From NCBI RefSeq assembly GCF_000006565.2, contig NC_031479.1, forward strand, positions 6,559,462 through 6,623,461: a DNA stretch of 64,000 bases. The letters run 5' to 3'. The notes under the pieces were generated by a model, which was not told the origin of the DNA, searched no databases, and saw only the letters and a list, made by a program, of their open reading frames with translations. The position numbers and the translations under genes are program-made. The stretch is from Toxoplasma gondii ME49 (taxonomy: Eukaryota; Apicomplexa; Conoidasida; Eucoccidiorida; Sarcocystidae). Shown piece by piece: positions 1 through 12,600 of this stretch; the first letter of the stretch is position 1, and each line of letters begins with the position of its first letter.

Positions 1-1247
1 GCAGGCGTATTGTATTCATGAAAAACCCACAAACACTATTGGAATAACCGCGTGGAATTTGCGTGCTCTGTCTTCCTGCAATCCAGTGTTTCCCATCATT
101 GAGAATTCCGGAGTGTGCAGCTGCTGAACTCAAGGGCAAGCTGCAATGCAGACATGGAACATTCATTGTGGCCAGCAAACTACACAAAAATCGCATTTTT
201 GTATGATTATACTGCATGGGCATGGTGTCATCAAATGCATTCGGCATCAATGCAGACGGCACCGAGCGAAGAGAAATTGGAGTGAGTTCTATATTCAAAT
301 TCCTTCACCTTCTATACTGCTTAAAAGCCTGGTATTTTCTTTGTTCGGCTTCTGGTTCGAAAGTTTGTGGTTTATGACTTGGTGAGCAAGGGCGTTTCGG
401 GCTGGGGTTCAACTTCTGGCCACGAGACGGGATTGCTTCTGAGACGCCGGGCTAGGCGTGATATCATAATTGTTCGACTACATAACTACGCGAGATTTGT
501 CCGAGGGTGTAGGGGAACCCGTCTCAAGAAGCATTGTCATTTTGTACAGTTATAACGTAGTACACAGCTTGATCCCACCAACGGATAGCTACGAATGTCA
601 TTGCGAGCTGCCCCCGGCGGTATACTTGGTCCGATATTGTCTCACAGAATATTAAACACTGCCAGCTATATACGTTGGCAGAAACCATCAAAGAAGCTTT
701 GAATTTCAAGGATGTTCCCAGCACGGTTCTTCAATCATAACTCTTTCGTCCGCAGGTACAATCTGTTTCTCTAGATGTACAGCATGCACGTATGTGTGTG
801 GCTTTCACTCTCTGACCAGTAGGCACCAGTACCACCCTAGCAGCGATTCTTGGTGTGCTTCGGTTGCGGCGGTTCTGATTTCACGAGAGCTCAGGAAATA
901 GTCACCGCTTATGCCGCAGCAGGGTTTTCCACATGGACGGAAGACCAGAAGAGACCCCCCGGGGGGGCACATAGGAGAGACGCACGGGTTCTGTCGACAC
1001 GGTGCAACCACCCACCGTCCGATAACCAGTTGCGTACAACCTGGCGGACTAGCGTCTCTATACAAGCAAACCCGCTCCTTCCCTTGAGCTGCCCTTGGTT
1101 TCCTTTGTTTTTTGATTCCATGCTCAATACCGCAGGTCCATTTGGTGCGCCTTCTCTCTGCTTCCGGTCTTGTAATATATCAGATAACGGGACTGCGAGT
1201 ACGTAGCGTTTGTGTTGGCGCGTGTTCCAGGCTCTGACGTGCTAAAG
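1..1247. other. Intergenic, no gene recognised
   Basis: Only short ORFs without recognisable motifs are present on either strand. No RNA gene or repeat stood out. The right end is presumably the promoter and 5' UTR of the small secreted-type ORF that begins at 1248. Confidence 0.4.
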
Positions 1248-1839
1248 ATGGGGCTGCAGGCTCAGCGCTCCCCTTCCGCTACCTGTGTGCTGCTATGCGA
1301 TACGCGCTCTTTTGGTAATACGTTGATTCTCGTTGTCAGCGTGTTATGCCTCGCAACTGTCTCACGGGGTGGCAACGGCTGTGGATGCTAATCCTCAAGG
1401 CATTCCTGTTCTCGATGTGGCAGACATTGCTGAATCAAACGGAGAGATAAGGAACTCGGGGGACGGCGTTGAACCTCGCCAAGAATTTCGAGAGAGTCCT
1501 GAGGCGGAAACGGGGTCAATCGACGAGGGAGGTCACGTGCCTCAAGATGGCGCTGACACAACAGAACACGCTTCTCATCACCTGAACTCAGCAGAAGAGA
1601 TAGCCTTACCTAAGGATCGTACGCATCGAGAATTGGAGGGGTGGTCGATGGATCGCTCAGGCCGACCTCGTCAGATTGCAAACAACCGCTGGAAACTTGG
1701 TGCTGCTGTAGCTGCTGTTCTGGGACTTCTGCTGGCAGCCTCCTATTGGCACTTCCGACGACAACCACAACAAGGAAAATCGGCTGACCAGCTTATTGAA
1801 GAGGCGCAGACCGACTATTCTCTCGAGCATCGCGGTTGA
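1248..1839 (+). CDS. Possible dense-granule-like secreted membrane protein, split over two frames
   Basis: An ATG at 1248, in a favourable AAAG-ATG-G context, opens a 47-codon frame whose hydrophobic stretch (LILVVSVLCLATVS) looks like a signal peptide; it stops at 1389-1391. The overlapping +1 frame has no ATG of its own. It is open from about 1327 to 1839 and encodes a ~100-residue acidic region, one transmembrane segment (AAVAAVLGLLLAASY, about 1700-1750) and a short basic/acidic tail. Signal peptide, acidic ectodomain, single membrane span and short tail is the layout of many coccidian GRA proteins, but I do not recognise a named family member. The two halves join only if one base is lost in the overlap, for example in the G run 1366-1369, or by an unusual splice. 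It may be a frameshifted pseudogene, a sequence error or an allelic break. The GRA assignment is inferred from layout only. Confidence 0.4.
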
Positions 1840-4800
1840 CCTTTAGAGCTTTCTTCGTTCCCTCCAGAGGTGCCACAGTCTCTTTCATACAAGTCTCTAA
1901 TGAGCCGTTCTTCCAGGTAACATTACTGCCCTGTTAACTTTCCCGCATGATCCATATCTCTTTGTATGAGGACAGCCGCAGACTTCTGCTGTCAATGACT
2001 GATAGCCCGCCTTTTTATCCCACAACAGGCACCAGGTTCCCTATATTGTGGCGTTGTGGCGGCGCACCTCAGTAGACAGCCGTGTAGCTTGTCTGGATCA
2101 GTCTGTGTAGTATGAATGACTACGTCATGTAGGTCACTTGGCTGTTAAAGTAACAATGTTTTGTGGTTTCCCGATTGGTTTGTGTATATGACAGCCAACC
2201 ACTCACTGGGGGCGACGAATCTGTGCATGGACAGTAGGGATCAAGCGGACATCATTCCATCCATCAGGCTCACGATATGTAAGCAAACGAGCACCCTTTG
2301 ATTGAAAACAAATAACCATGCACAGAAACAAAACCGAGCCAGTCGTCAAAGCAGTCGACAGTCAGGGCATATCCTGAAGTCCGTTTTAACGTTCCTCGCG
2401 GTACTTAACTTTGTTTGCGAAGTGTCAAGCTTCACGCTTTGTGGAGGGCACATTGCGCAGCGCTGGAGTGGAGCTGAGCTGTGGATTTTTACTCGCCTAT
2501 CGACAAACAGTTTCATTGAGGATCAAGCGTATTCGCCAAAATTTTCCTCTTGAGCCCAATACCCCGGTGTCCGTCGTGTAGGCCCACGACCATCCACTCA
2601 GAATAACAGTCTGTGGCTCATAGTCGATTTCTGGACTGCTTGCAGCTTCCCACGAACCGTTAGTGTTCAGTCTATTCGAATAATCGTCGGGGTTTATGAA
2701 CATGCCAAGCGGCGAACATACCGCAGTGACATTCCTCTAGCCGGGCTGCATGTGACAGTAGCGTTATTTTGAAGGCTTGGTTTGATATTTTGTGTAACTC
2801 CATCTAACTCTGACGCATTAATTACAGAGAAGGGAGCATGAGATTCGGCCACGTGTAATTTTAAACATTCCATAGCTACGTTTTTGTACGGAGGTATCAC
2901 TGACCACCCGAGTATGTGGGTGGCCGTAAATTTGCGGTGACGGCTGACTTACGAATTACAGAAAAACGTTCTGTGGTATGTTCAGTTCCGGCAACCTCAA
3001 GCACTCCAAGCTGACTGATGCTGGACAGGCAGCTCAAGGAGAGCGGGGTCAGTCCAGCCTTATCCTCCCCTTTCTCCGTATGGTGGTCCACTCTTCGACA
3101 GTCGTCCTCACGATACACGGTTTCACTTCAGAAGCCAAGCAACGACACACACTGCGTTAGATTGCAACTATAGTAGCGATGGAGCCGGGCTGTAAGCAGG
3201 AGTTGCGTCAGCACTTTAAATACAAGCGAGGCAGCTACGGATTAGTGCTACGTTGCCGACAGGTACTGACGAAACAGCGCACTTTTCATCCAGTGTGGTC
3301 ATATTTTTCGTTGCAGGCTGAAGCGTTGCAGACAGTGTCTTTTTCTGGTATATGGCATTAATGCAGCCTTCCAAGATGTACCGCGTTAGCTGCGTATTCT
3401 GTGCGTGTGTGCCCATGTGCCAACGACCATCTGCTGATGCACTAAAGGTGTCGCATGCATAAATGAATTTTGATTGCGGTCTACGCACGAGAGGGGGCTA
3501 ATGACTAAAGCCATGAGCCCACCGCGCTGCATGAAATCGTACTGCATGTTTACAGTTGTCACTGTTTCGTTGGATCTACAGTTTTTGAACCCGACTAGAT
3601 TCATTTGGAAACTGCGTAGTGAACCCTCAGAGCCTCCTGCATCAGTAGGGGTCTCTGTAGTAGCTCTCAGCATAAATTTTTCCCCGAACAACGGAGAAAG
3701 TGAAGCGGTCTCGCTCATGAAGTTGCGCTGTCGTGAGCAGTTCTCGAAATCTGCGCTTGTATTGCAAGTCCAACGCAGCCTGAACGAATTCACTTCGTCT
3801 GATAATCATCTTCCATACAGCCGAACCAGCTGTTCAGCGGCAGCCAGATGCCTGGAAGAGAGGAAACGATGACTGCTAATTAGCCGTAAACTGGGTGGTG
3901 TTTTGTCAAGAGTGTTGCAACTTCCAACAAAGGATGCCAAGATCTCTTCGCGTGTTGCCCAGAGGTGACAAATCAAAGTTGCACTGTTTAAAAAAAAAGA
4001 ACTTTTTCCATTTTAAATTTTAATAAACTTTCTGAACAATGTTTTAAATATAGTAAACATACGTTATTTAATAGTTTAATTAACCAATTATATTAATTTT
4101 TTTGGTATATTGTACAAGATACTAGCTTTCTTTGAGAAATAAACGGTATTCGTGGCAGAACACGCTGCTGATTTCAGCTGATTGGTGTAGCCTTATGGGA
4201 AATTAAACACACGTCGTGAGGCGAGTAAGGGAACCGTAAAGGGGAATAAGTGCTAGATAGTCAAAGTGGAGGCAGTTTCGACGGGTAGTGCCGCCAAGTT
4301 CGTAGCACTCCGCTTTAGCCCATGATTGGTTGCATTATGTAGAAGTGCGGAAATTGACTTGCGCTGCCACGAACGGTGGTCAGAAGAAAACGACAGGATC
4401 TTACGGACACGGAACTCGCACTTTCGGTGCCGCCTTCTGAAAGGGAAGTCATACCGTTGACTTCTGTTCTCTTCAGCGCACATGAGTAAGCGGGAAATAG
4501 TGACGAGGCTACAGCAGAGCTACAGTAGTCTTTTGGATAAGGGAAACGGCAAAAATCGCAGAGCGGCATACATCGGCGGACACCGAATCGGTGACACCGA
4601 TGCTCACACTTCCTTTCAGCAGTTCTTGCGTAGTCTTAATCGTTGCCTGGCCACCAGTTTACCTCTGTGCATTACAAACCAAGAGATTGTGATCTATAGG
4701 TTGAGAGTGTGCAAACGAGACTTTGTCTGAACCGATGGATGCTTTTGCTAAAAGGGCGCGATATGAGGACCTATATCAGCTACATCTTGTGTAACTGTTT

Positions 4801-6612
4801 TTCTGGATGAAGCACTAGCTGCACGATCCCCGCTGTTGTTACGCAAACAACAAAATCCTTCGGGTTGTTCTTTGGCTGCACAGTTCAAGCCGTCTAACGA
4901 ACGTATAGTTCGTCTTCCTGCAACCCTGAATTTTGAAGCAGATTTCCGAGTACACCTCTATGCTGTCGTTTCTGAGCCAAGGGACTCTGGCTCGCTGGGG
5001 TTGTCTTGTATGCCCCCATGACCACCTTACATTGCCAAAACTCGGCAAATGTGACACTAAAAACAGCGGCAGGCATGTAGAAAAGTGAAAGTGTAAGTGT
5101 GATAGACAGGAACACAGGACGAAAGCGCCACACTGCATCCTGCACACTGACTGGTTGGGACGCGTCGTGCTAGACAAAACCTAACAACGGCAAGTGGCAT
5201 TTCGGAACGTCGGGCAACGTTCCTCGTCACCGTGATAGTCGATCTGCCCAAATACTCACTGCAGTGTGTTTGTATTCTATTCTACAGTGCTGCACCGTTC
5301 GTAAAGAACGGCAGCTTTTGCTGTTACCGTTCTTTTTTCCGTCCGCACATCGACTTGCGGTGGTAGCCGAGGACGCAGCCGAAACAGAGGTCTTTCCTAT
5401 GTTTCTTTGCATATAACATGCTAGGCAAATTTGCATACAAGTCGTAACTGACATTTTCCCGCCGAGTGCTTATCCTACAACACGTTTTAAAGTGCGTTTG
5501 TCGATCGAACAAGACCGGGCCTGGTTTTTTTACGGGGCGATCGGTGTCGAAGCGTTAACCCTCCGGCACGGCTTTTCCCAGCAGACCGTTCTCAAGACAT
5601 GCGACGCTGCTGATCGAAAACGACACTGCAGCCTGAGTTATCTAACTTGCTTGTTCTTCGTTCATTCCATTTCTTCCCTTTCATCATCTCTAGTCAAAAG
5701 ACGGTTGCGTGGTGGTTAACGATCCGCCACGCGTGTGCGGTCACACTGGAGTCTCCAATACAACCTCAGTGGGAGCTCCGCTGCCCTAGCCACAAAGAAC
5801 GCAGCCTATCCAACTCCAAACTGCAGGGTTCGCCATTTCACCTTCTTCAGCAACCCACGGACACGACATCCAGTCAAGAAACCCGTCATCTGACTTGGCC
5901 GTGAAACTGATTACTGGCGTCAGGAGAAATGCAGCTCCTTTATGGGTTACCCCTTGCTTTGCAGGTAGTCTACCAGTTTGTCCATTGGCATCTCCCTTTT
6001 GAACGTCTCTTGTCGGAATCAAGTTCGTAGCTGTTCGAGGGAATTTGCGGTTTTCTTGCTATCTTCGATACACGTGATTGTGGTGTTTTTCAGACTCTCC
6101 AGCTTTTTATCTTCGCCGTGATAGCACAGCAGCGCGACGTGGCTCGTCTCCTCTAGAAGAACCACCTGCTGGCGACGTTAAGAAGCGATGAAGCTTCGTC
6201 ATTCCTAATAAGTTTCATTCTCTGTCTAAACGCCAAGGTGCTCGTGCATGCTCGGGAAAGTTTCGGTGTAGTGTGCAAGTCCCCCACCGCATCTTCCTGC
6301 AGAACCGTGATTCCACTTTTCTGAGAGGCAGACGTGTGCTTATCAGCCTTGTTTACAACGTATCTCTAGCTGAGTGACAGTGTTCTTTGTCCTGTGGCGT
6401 CAATGCGATGGACCAGCGTTAGGTTGCTGCACGTGCAGAGAGAAATTCTCTGCTCGTCGCCATCATATCTTTGAAACACACTTCCCTTCTGCAATGAATT
6501 TCTCCAATTAAGTATGATAGACGTTTAACAAGCGAGTGCTCCCCTATTATTCTGGGTCGAATCCTGTTAGTGGTGGCAAGCGCGTGCGCGTGTCTCAAGG
6601 AAACGCTGGAAT
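1840..6612. other. Gene-poor interval
   Basis: About 4.8 kb without a gene I can support. ORFs on both strands are under 140 codons, mutually overlapping and unlike known families. One open stretch near 2300-2553 has a hydrophobic segment but no ATG in frame. An AT-rich island at about 3985-4125 is listed separately. The right part is probably promoter and 5' UTR of the coiled-coil gene starting at 6613. Confidence 0.4.
3985..4125. other. AT-rich island, possible organellar DNA insert
   Basis: About 140 bp of very AT-rich sequence, with runs of A and T, sits abruptly in DNA of roughly 50% AT. On the minus strand one frame stays open for over 35 codons, rich in Leu, Lys, Asn and Phe, as in AT-rich organelle coding sequence. 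Coccidian nuclear genomes are known to carry organelle-derived insertions. I infer an apicoplast-derived fragment; a plain low-complexity AT tract is the alternative. Confidence 0.3.
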
Positions 6613-9600
6613 ATGCAGCCTCCGACTGGTAGTTCTCATGGCGAGGAAGGCGGCGGGCCGCCTGCTGTGGGCCGGCGAGAGAATGGCGCAGAGATGAGCT
6701 CCTCAGGAACGGCGATGCTGGACTTGGACATGGTTGAGAAGTTGAAGCAGAAGTACATCAAGTGCAAGCAGCAGAATGACCGACTTAAGGAAGTGTTGCT
6801 GCAGATGCAGCAGCAAGGCGAACAGCGAGTCTCTGCAGAACGACAGGGACAGCTGACAGCACTCCAGTGGCAGGTCGAGCAGCTGCAGCAGCAACTGAAA
6901 GTTCGAGAAATGGAACAGAGACAGCACATTGAGGAACTCGATGCTCTGCAATATACCAACCGCAAACAACAGCAGCAGCTTCAGCAGTTGCAACAGCAAG
7001 CGACTGCGGCCTCTGGAGGCCTTGCTGGTGCGGGCGGGGGCACGAGATGGGGTATCGGACTTCTTGCGGGAGCCGCGGGAGGCAACTCCGCGAGGGAAGA
7101 CAGCGAGAAGCGCCTAATGGAAGAACTGCAGGTCCGAGTCAAAGGGCGTCTCTGTTTTCTGCAGGCGTCGGCTATCTGTGCAAGGAGTAGAAGGGGAGGA
7201 CCGTTCGGTAACAGGCGTCGACAAGGCTTGAGAGGGAGTGAAGACATGCAGAGTGCCTGCCTCCACCGTCGCGGGTTTTGATCTAAATATGGTGGCAGCG
7301 TTCGACCTGGGATGGAAGGGGCTGGATTATCGGGAAAAACTGCTTTGTCTTGCTTCCGCTGTTCACATAGCTGTAGGTTCTACCCGCTGTATCGCTGCCG
7401 TGTGTCAGTACCTCGGGCAGACTTTCCGACATCGACGCCGCTGTCCCTGTGCAGTTCTCACCTTGTTTGAGTCCTCTGTCTCACCCAGGTAAGTTCGAAA
7501 TATCTTCTTTTTTGTCATGTCGCGCTGGGTTCTTCACGCAGGTGCTCCGGGACGAACTCGAACACAAAATCAGGGAGAACGAGCAGTTGCACGTACAACA
7601 GTTCGAAGAGAAACAACGGCAACAAATGCAGCAAGAGAGACTTGCAAGGCTTGACGAGGAGCTTCAGCAGGCGCATCACGCGTACCAACAACTGCGTAAG
7701 GAGCAAGCGGAGACAGAGAAGCGAGTACAGACATGTGAGGCCCTGTATCAGGAAGAACGAGAAGAGAAGCGGCAGATTGAGGAGCGATTCAGGGAGTTGA
7801 AGCGCGAAACTGACCTTCAGCTCACAAGGTACGCATGTCAGACTGCCGCAGTACCAGAGGAACCGCCATCATACCTCGGGACATCTTGCGGGATAGACTG
7901 ATCGTCGTCGGGTTCTCCACAGGGCTGCATCGCGGGCCATATGGGGGAGAATCCTACGGCCTCGTTTCCTTTGCGTCATGCATGCATTCGGCTTCCAATA
8001 AGAAGCTCGAATCGCTGCGGGAGAGCAAGTGTTGCGGTAGAAGTTTCTTATCGGGCAGAGCATGAAGAGCTAGCGACGGGGCGCCGATTGAACGCCGGCC
8101 TTGCGGGGTGCACAGATTTAGTTGACATGACTCAAATGTACCGTCGTATTGGAGCTCGTTCCTGAGTATCCGGTTCAATGTCATCGCGCGTACCTATGTG
8201 TGTTATTCGTATTTAATCAGCCGGCTCCTGTGCCGCCTGCCCGTGTCTTCCACCTTAGGTTGTCCGAACAAAAGGACGTGCTCCAGCACCAGCAGGCTCA
8301 CCTTCGGCGGTACTTCCAGCGTCGGCTGCCTGTGGATCTGCGTCACTTTCGTTCGCTCGCGAGTTACGACCTGCCTTGCGGAGGCGCGACAGCCGTGATC
8401 GCCGCCCACAGTGCAGCTCAAAGGCAAGTGGTGTCAGCCACGGCGTGCCTCTTGGTGCGCCTGCAGCAGCTACTCGCTGCCTGGAGTGAGGCCCTTTGTT
8501 CGGGGAGTGGCCGAACGAGCGCCTCGCACAGCGCTGATTTGGGCCCAAGGGGTGGCGGCGCTTCGCCGCCCCAAGGAAAAAAGGGTGACAGATCTCTTCT
8601 CGACGACGCCGATGTGTCGGCTGCGGGGCTGGTGGCTATCGGAAAAGACCGGGACCTGTCGCAGGTTGAGGCGTTGACAGGGGGCGTGAGCGGCGGTCGC
8701 CAGCACGCAGCAGCGAGCGGGGGCAGCACAACGGCGGCTGTTTCAGGCATTCACTTCAAATTGACAGTCGCGAACCAGAAAGCCTTGGACGCCCTGCTGG
8801 AAGCGAGAAAGAGTATCGACCCCGTGAAGCGCTACTTGCTTCAGAAGCTGGTCGCTCCTCGAGAGCCAGGTCGGGCGGGCGGGGCCGTAGGTCTGCGCGA
8901 ACCCGCGCGGGGAAACAGAAGAGAAGGGGGCAGCGGGGGCAAGTTTGACCGGAGTCCTCAGCGAGAGCTTCAGACTGGTGCGAGGGGCTGCAGAGGACTT
9001 GAGATGGAGCCGCCTGGAAAAAGTGACCAGGGAGTCGTGACCGCGCTCGAGGCACAAAGTAGCCTGCGGCAGTTGAGCACCGCATTTCGCCGCTTCACCA
9101 GTTACTCTCTCGTCTCTCTCACTCTCGAAACAGACGCCTTCCCAATTCTCGACAACAGCGAATCGCCGAACGCGAACGCGTTCGGAGACTCCACTCAAGC
9201 TTTTGAGTCGTCCCGGTGGTCGGCACGCCCGGGGTCTCGGGGAGGGGCGTCGAGCTCGGGGCCCCGCAATCAGACGGGAGATGCACGGCGATCCACGGCC
9301 GCGTTCATCGAGGCATCTCGTCGATTCGCCAAGTGTCTCTCTCTTCTCCTTGAAGTTTCCCAGCTTCTCTTTTTCCAGCCCAGGCCGCCCCAGCAGGGTG
9401 TGTCCGCTTCGGATCGTCTCCCCGAAGCACAGAGCCAGGTTTCGCCTGAATGTCTGCCGCCAACTTCTCTAGGAGACTCCCTTGAGGCTCCTCACAGCAC
9501 GCGGCAGCTGCTTGTGGCGTCTCCATCGACACAGAACCAAGCAGCTCGAGAAAACGCTGTTTCTGCCGGTTATCTCGGAGAGGGGCTTGGCGCCCTTCTG

Positions 9601-12600
9601 CCTTCCCGGGGCCCCGCCAGTGCATGCGAGGAGGCGCTGGCACGTCTCTCCAGCGAGCATTTCCGCCTGTTGCGAAAGGCGGTGGCACCACGGAAGAGCG
9701 ACGAAGTGTTGGAAGAGGCTCTTGAAACACATGCTGTCGAGGCAGCGGGAGACTCAGGGAACGATGAGCCCGACGGAGAAGGGAGCGCGATCCCTTCTGG
9801 TTCAAACCCATCATTCTCCTCGGATCAATCCGGTGATACAGGGTTCCGCCAACAACACGGAGGTTTGTTCGCGGCAGCCGAGAACTCAGCAGTTGCCCGA
9901 GCAGTGGCGGTCGCTGATCTGAAACACGACGTGGCCAAGCAGTTCCTCCAGCAAGTGTTCTTCAGGCATCTCGAAGAAGCCATGATGAACATGGGTACGT
10001 GACTGTCCTCGGGGGGGTTCAGCAAAGGGTGCAAGCGCCCCGTGGGTCTTGAGGTCGTGGAAACCCCCCTTCGGGCGACAGCTTCTCTGGTAAAAAGCAG
10101 ACAACAGATTCCGTTTCTCTGCAATGTATGTCCAGTGTCTCCACTGTGTGTTTCTTCCGCAATTAACGAACCGTTTCATCACGGTTTCCTTCTAAAGAGC
10201 CTCCAAGGGCCCTCACAGTAGACACCGGTCCCCCCTTTCGTTTGGACGATGAAAACCACGAATATATAAGGGTAATTCATGTTGTAAATTTGCTAGCTCC
10301 TGCCTCATTTTCCCCCAATCGGGACTTTGTCCATTGGGCCTTCGTTTTTCGGAAAATGAAGTGTTACGTCTTTTTCTCGCGGCATTTTCTGTTACAATCG
10401 CAGCGACGATGGAAGGCTGTATCTCCGCTCGGATGTGCCGACCTCATGTTGTCGAGGGCCACATGCTTCCTCTCTCGGGGTAAGTCTTATCTCTCGCTTG
10501 CTCCAACTCTCCACGGTCAAGATCCGGTCCTGGAACTCGCAGCGGTTTCACCCGTGTATTCCCAGAACCTAGTGTGCATCCACACATTAGATTAGCGTCG
10601 TCCCAACAGGCTGTAATAAGCCAACTTCAAGCATTTGCTTCGCGACAGAGTGCATACCGGAGACAGACAAGACTGCGAAGGGTACGTGTAGGGTATATAT
10701 TCCCTGCTGTATCTGTCGCACGTCGTTTGTTTTTTCAGGGGAAGCGACGCAATGGTTGATCTTGTCCAGGCCGTGAAGTTGATCGATTCGTACATCCCTT
10801 TACCCTCTCTTCTCCCGCACCTTTCGGCGACGGGGGCAAGAAAGACTGCGGCATCCGAATTCGACTCCGAGGCGGCGTCTCCTTCCCACTGGGTGGATGC
10901 AAGCAGCGAGTTGCTGTCCGTGGAATTGCAGAAGCCTGCCCAAGTCAACGAGGGGACAACCAGTACCGTCGCCGTTCTTCGCGACGGTTTGGAGGTCCTC
11001 TTGTCCTCTCAGCTCGCTCTCTGGTCTTGCTTTCTCCGCCTTCCGCTCCTAGACTCTGCCCTTCACAGGTGAGAAGAAGGGGAAGTTGGAAAATGCAAGA
11101 AACGGGAAGCTGTGTAGTTACCATCTTGCGCGTTGACACCTGGTGGTGTCTGCGTACCCACTCGCTGAAGATAAACCTGCAGAGTCCTCCGGGTAGACAG
11201 GAAACTCTCGGGGGAAGCTGGACGCGAGATATGGGGAACGACAAGTAGACGAACATGAGAACGTGCGCAAGAAGCAGTGTGCAAGCGTGGTCTGAAATCG
11301 AAGTGCCACTTTCCATGTGACGATGAAGAATACCGTTAACGCCGCCATAGAATTTGAGAACGGCTGCCAGGAGGTACGCGCAGCCGCCCCGCGGATCGAA
11401 CAGTTTCGCAGAGGAGACAAGCACTAGATCGGCGCCTTTCGCGAACGTAGAAAGATGAACAGGGACTCCTGCGTCGTAAAGAAAGGTGCCTGTACAGGTT
11501 GACTTCATAAAAACCGTCGGCTTCGATACACTGTCTCCTTTTTTGCGCCTTTCCTGTTCGTTCAACTTGGGTTTCCTCCTTCCCATGTGCCTCTGCATTG
11601 ATTTCTTCGCCTTGGCTGCCTGCTTCTTTCTTCGTTTTTGGTTTCCATTTGGAAGGTCAAAAATTCCGCTGTTTGTTTTACGCACTTCATTGAGGCTTTA
11701 CCCTGCTGCCCGGCTTGCCCATTTTGATGGGACTTCTGCCTCTGCTCGCTCCTGTATGTCACCCTTTCCCTAGGCTGCAAGATTTCATGCGGACCCGCCA
11801 GGATGAACTGAGGAACGCCCCACCTCGCATGTTGCGTGACGACGCCCTGTACTTTAGAGAAGAAGTTCAAGTCAGCGGAAACTTCATGAAAAGGGGATCT
11901 CGTCGACCTTTTTAGAATTGCGGCTGCATGCTCGGGACTGTTGTCTCAAGCCAAAATGGAGAAGGCCTTTTCACTAAGAAAATAACACAGCTTCACCCTC
12001 AGAGAGAACAACTAGCGCGTGCTTCCGAAGAAACGTATGTTTTTGCTGCTCTATTCGCTTGACCTGCGCCATTCGAGGTCACTCATTCTTTGCCCTTTAG
12101 TTGTGTAAGCTCACTTCTATACGGAATTGAACTCCCCTCTGGATGCATGCTGGCTTCTTGGGTGTCTCCGACGACTGGCTAAGAACCATCCTGTGAGGAA
12201 AAGCTCGTTCTTTCAAGCATAGACAGGGAGCCGCTGTCTGAGAACGGACTGGCACTGCTTTTGTTTCAGCCTTTTTGATCTGTGGGTTGCTGTTCGTTGC
12301 CGGGGTTCTGCGCAGAGACTGACAGCCGAAGAACAACGTCTGCACCGGCAGTTGGGCTCCGTTCAGCTCGACTTCGATGAAGTCTTGGAAGAACGAGATC
12401 AGGTAAGGCAACACTCCCTAACGACTCTGCATGCGTACGCACCCTGTTGGTCGTGCAGACACTCCTTTCTTCGCTCTTACAGTGAGCAGCGCTGGAGAGA
12501 AACTTAAAGGTAAATGGCTCTGGCAAACCTGATGAGTGGGAACCTGTTTGCTTGTGCTAAAGCTTGTCACGGACTCTCTTTCGTCCCGCAAGAGTCTTTC

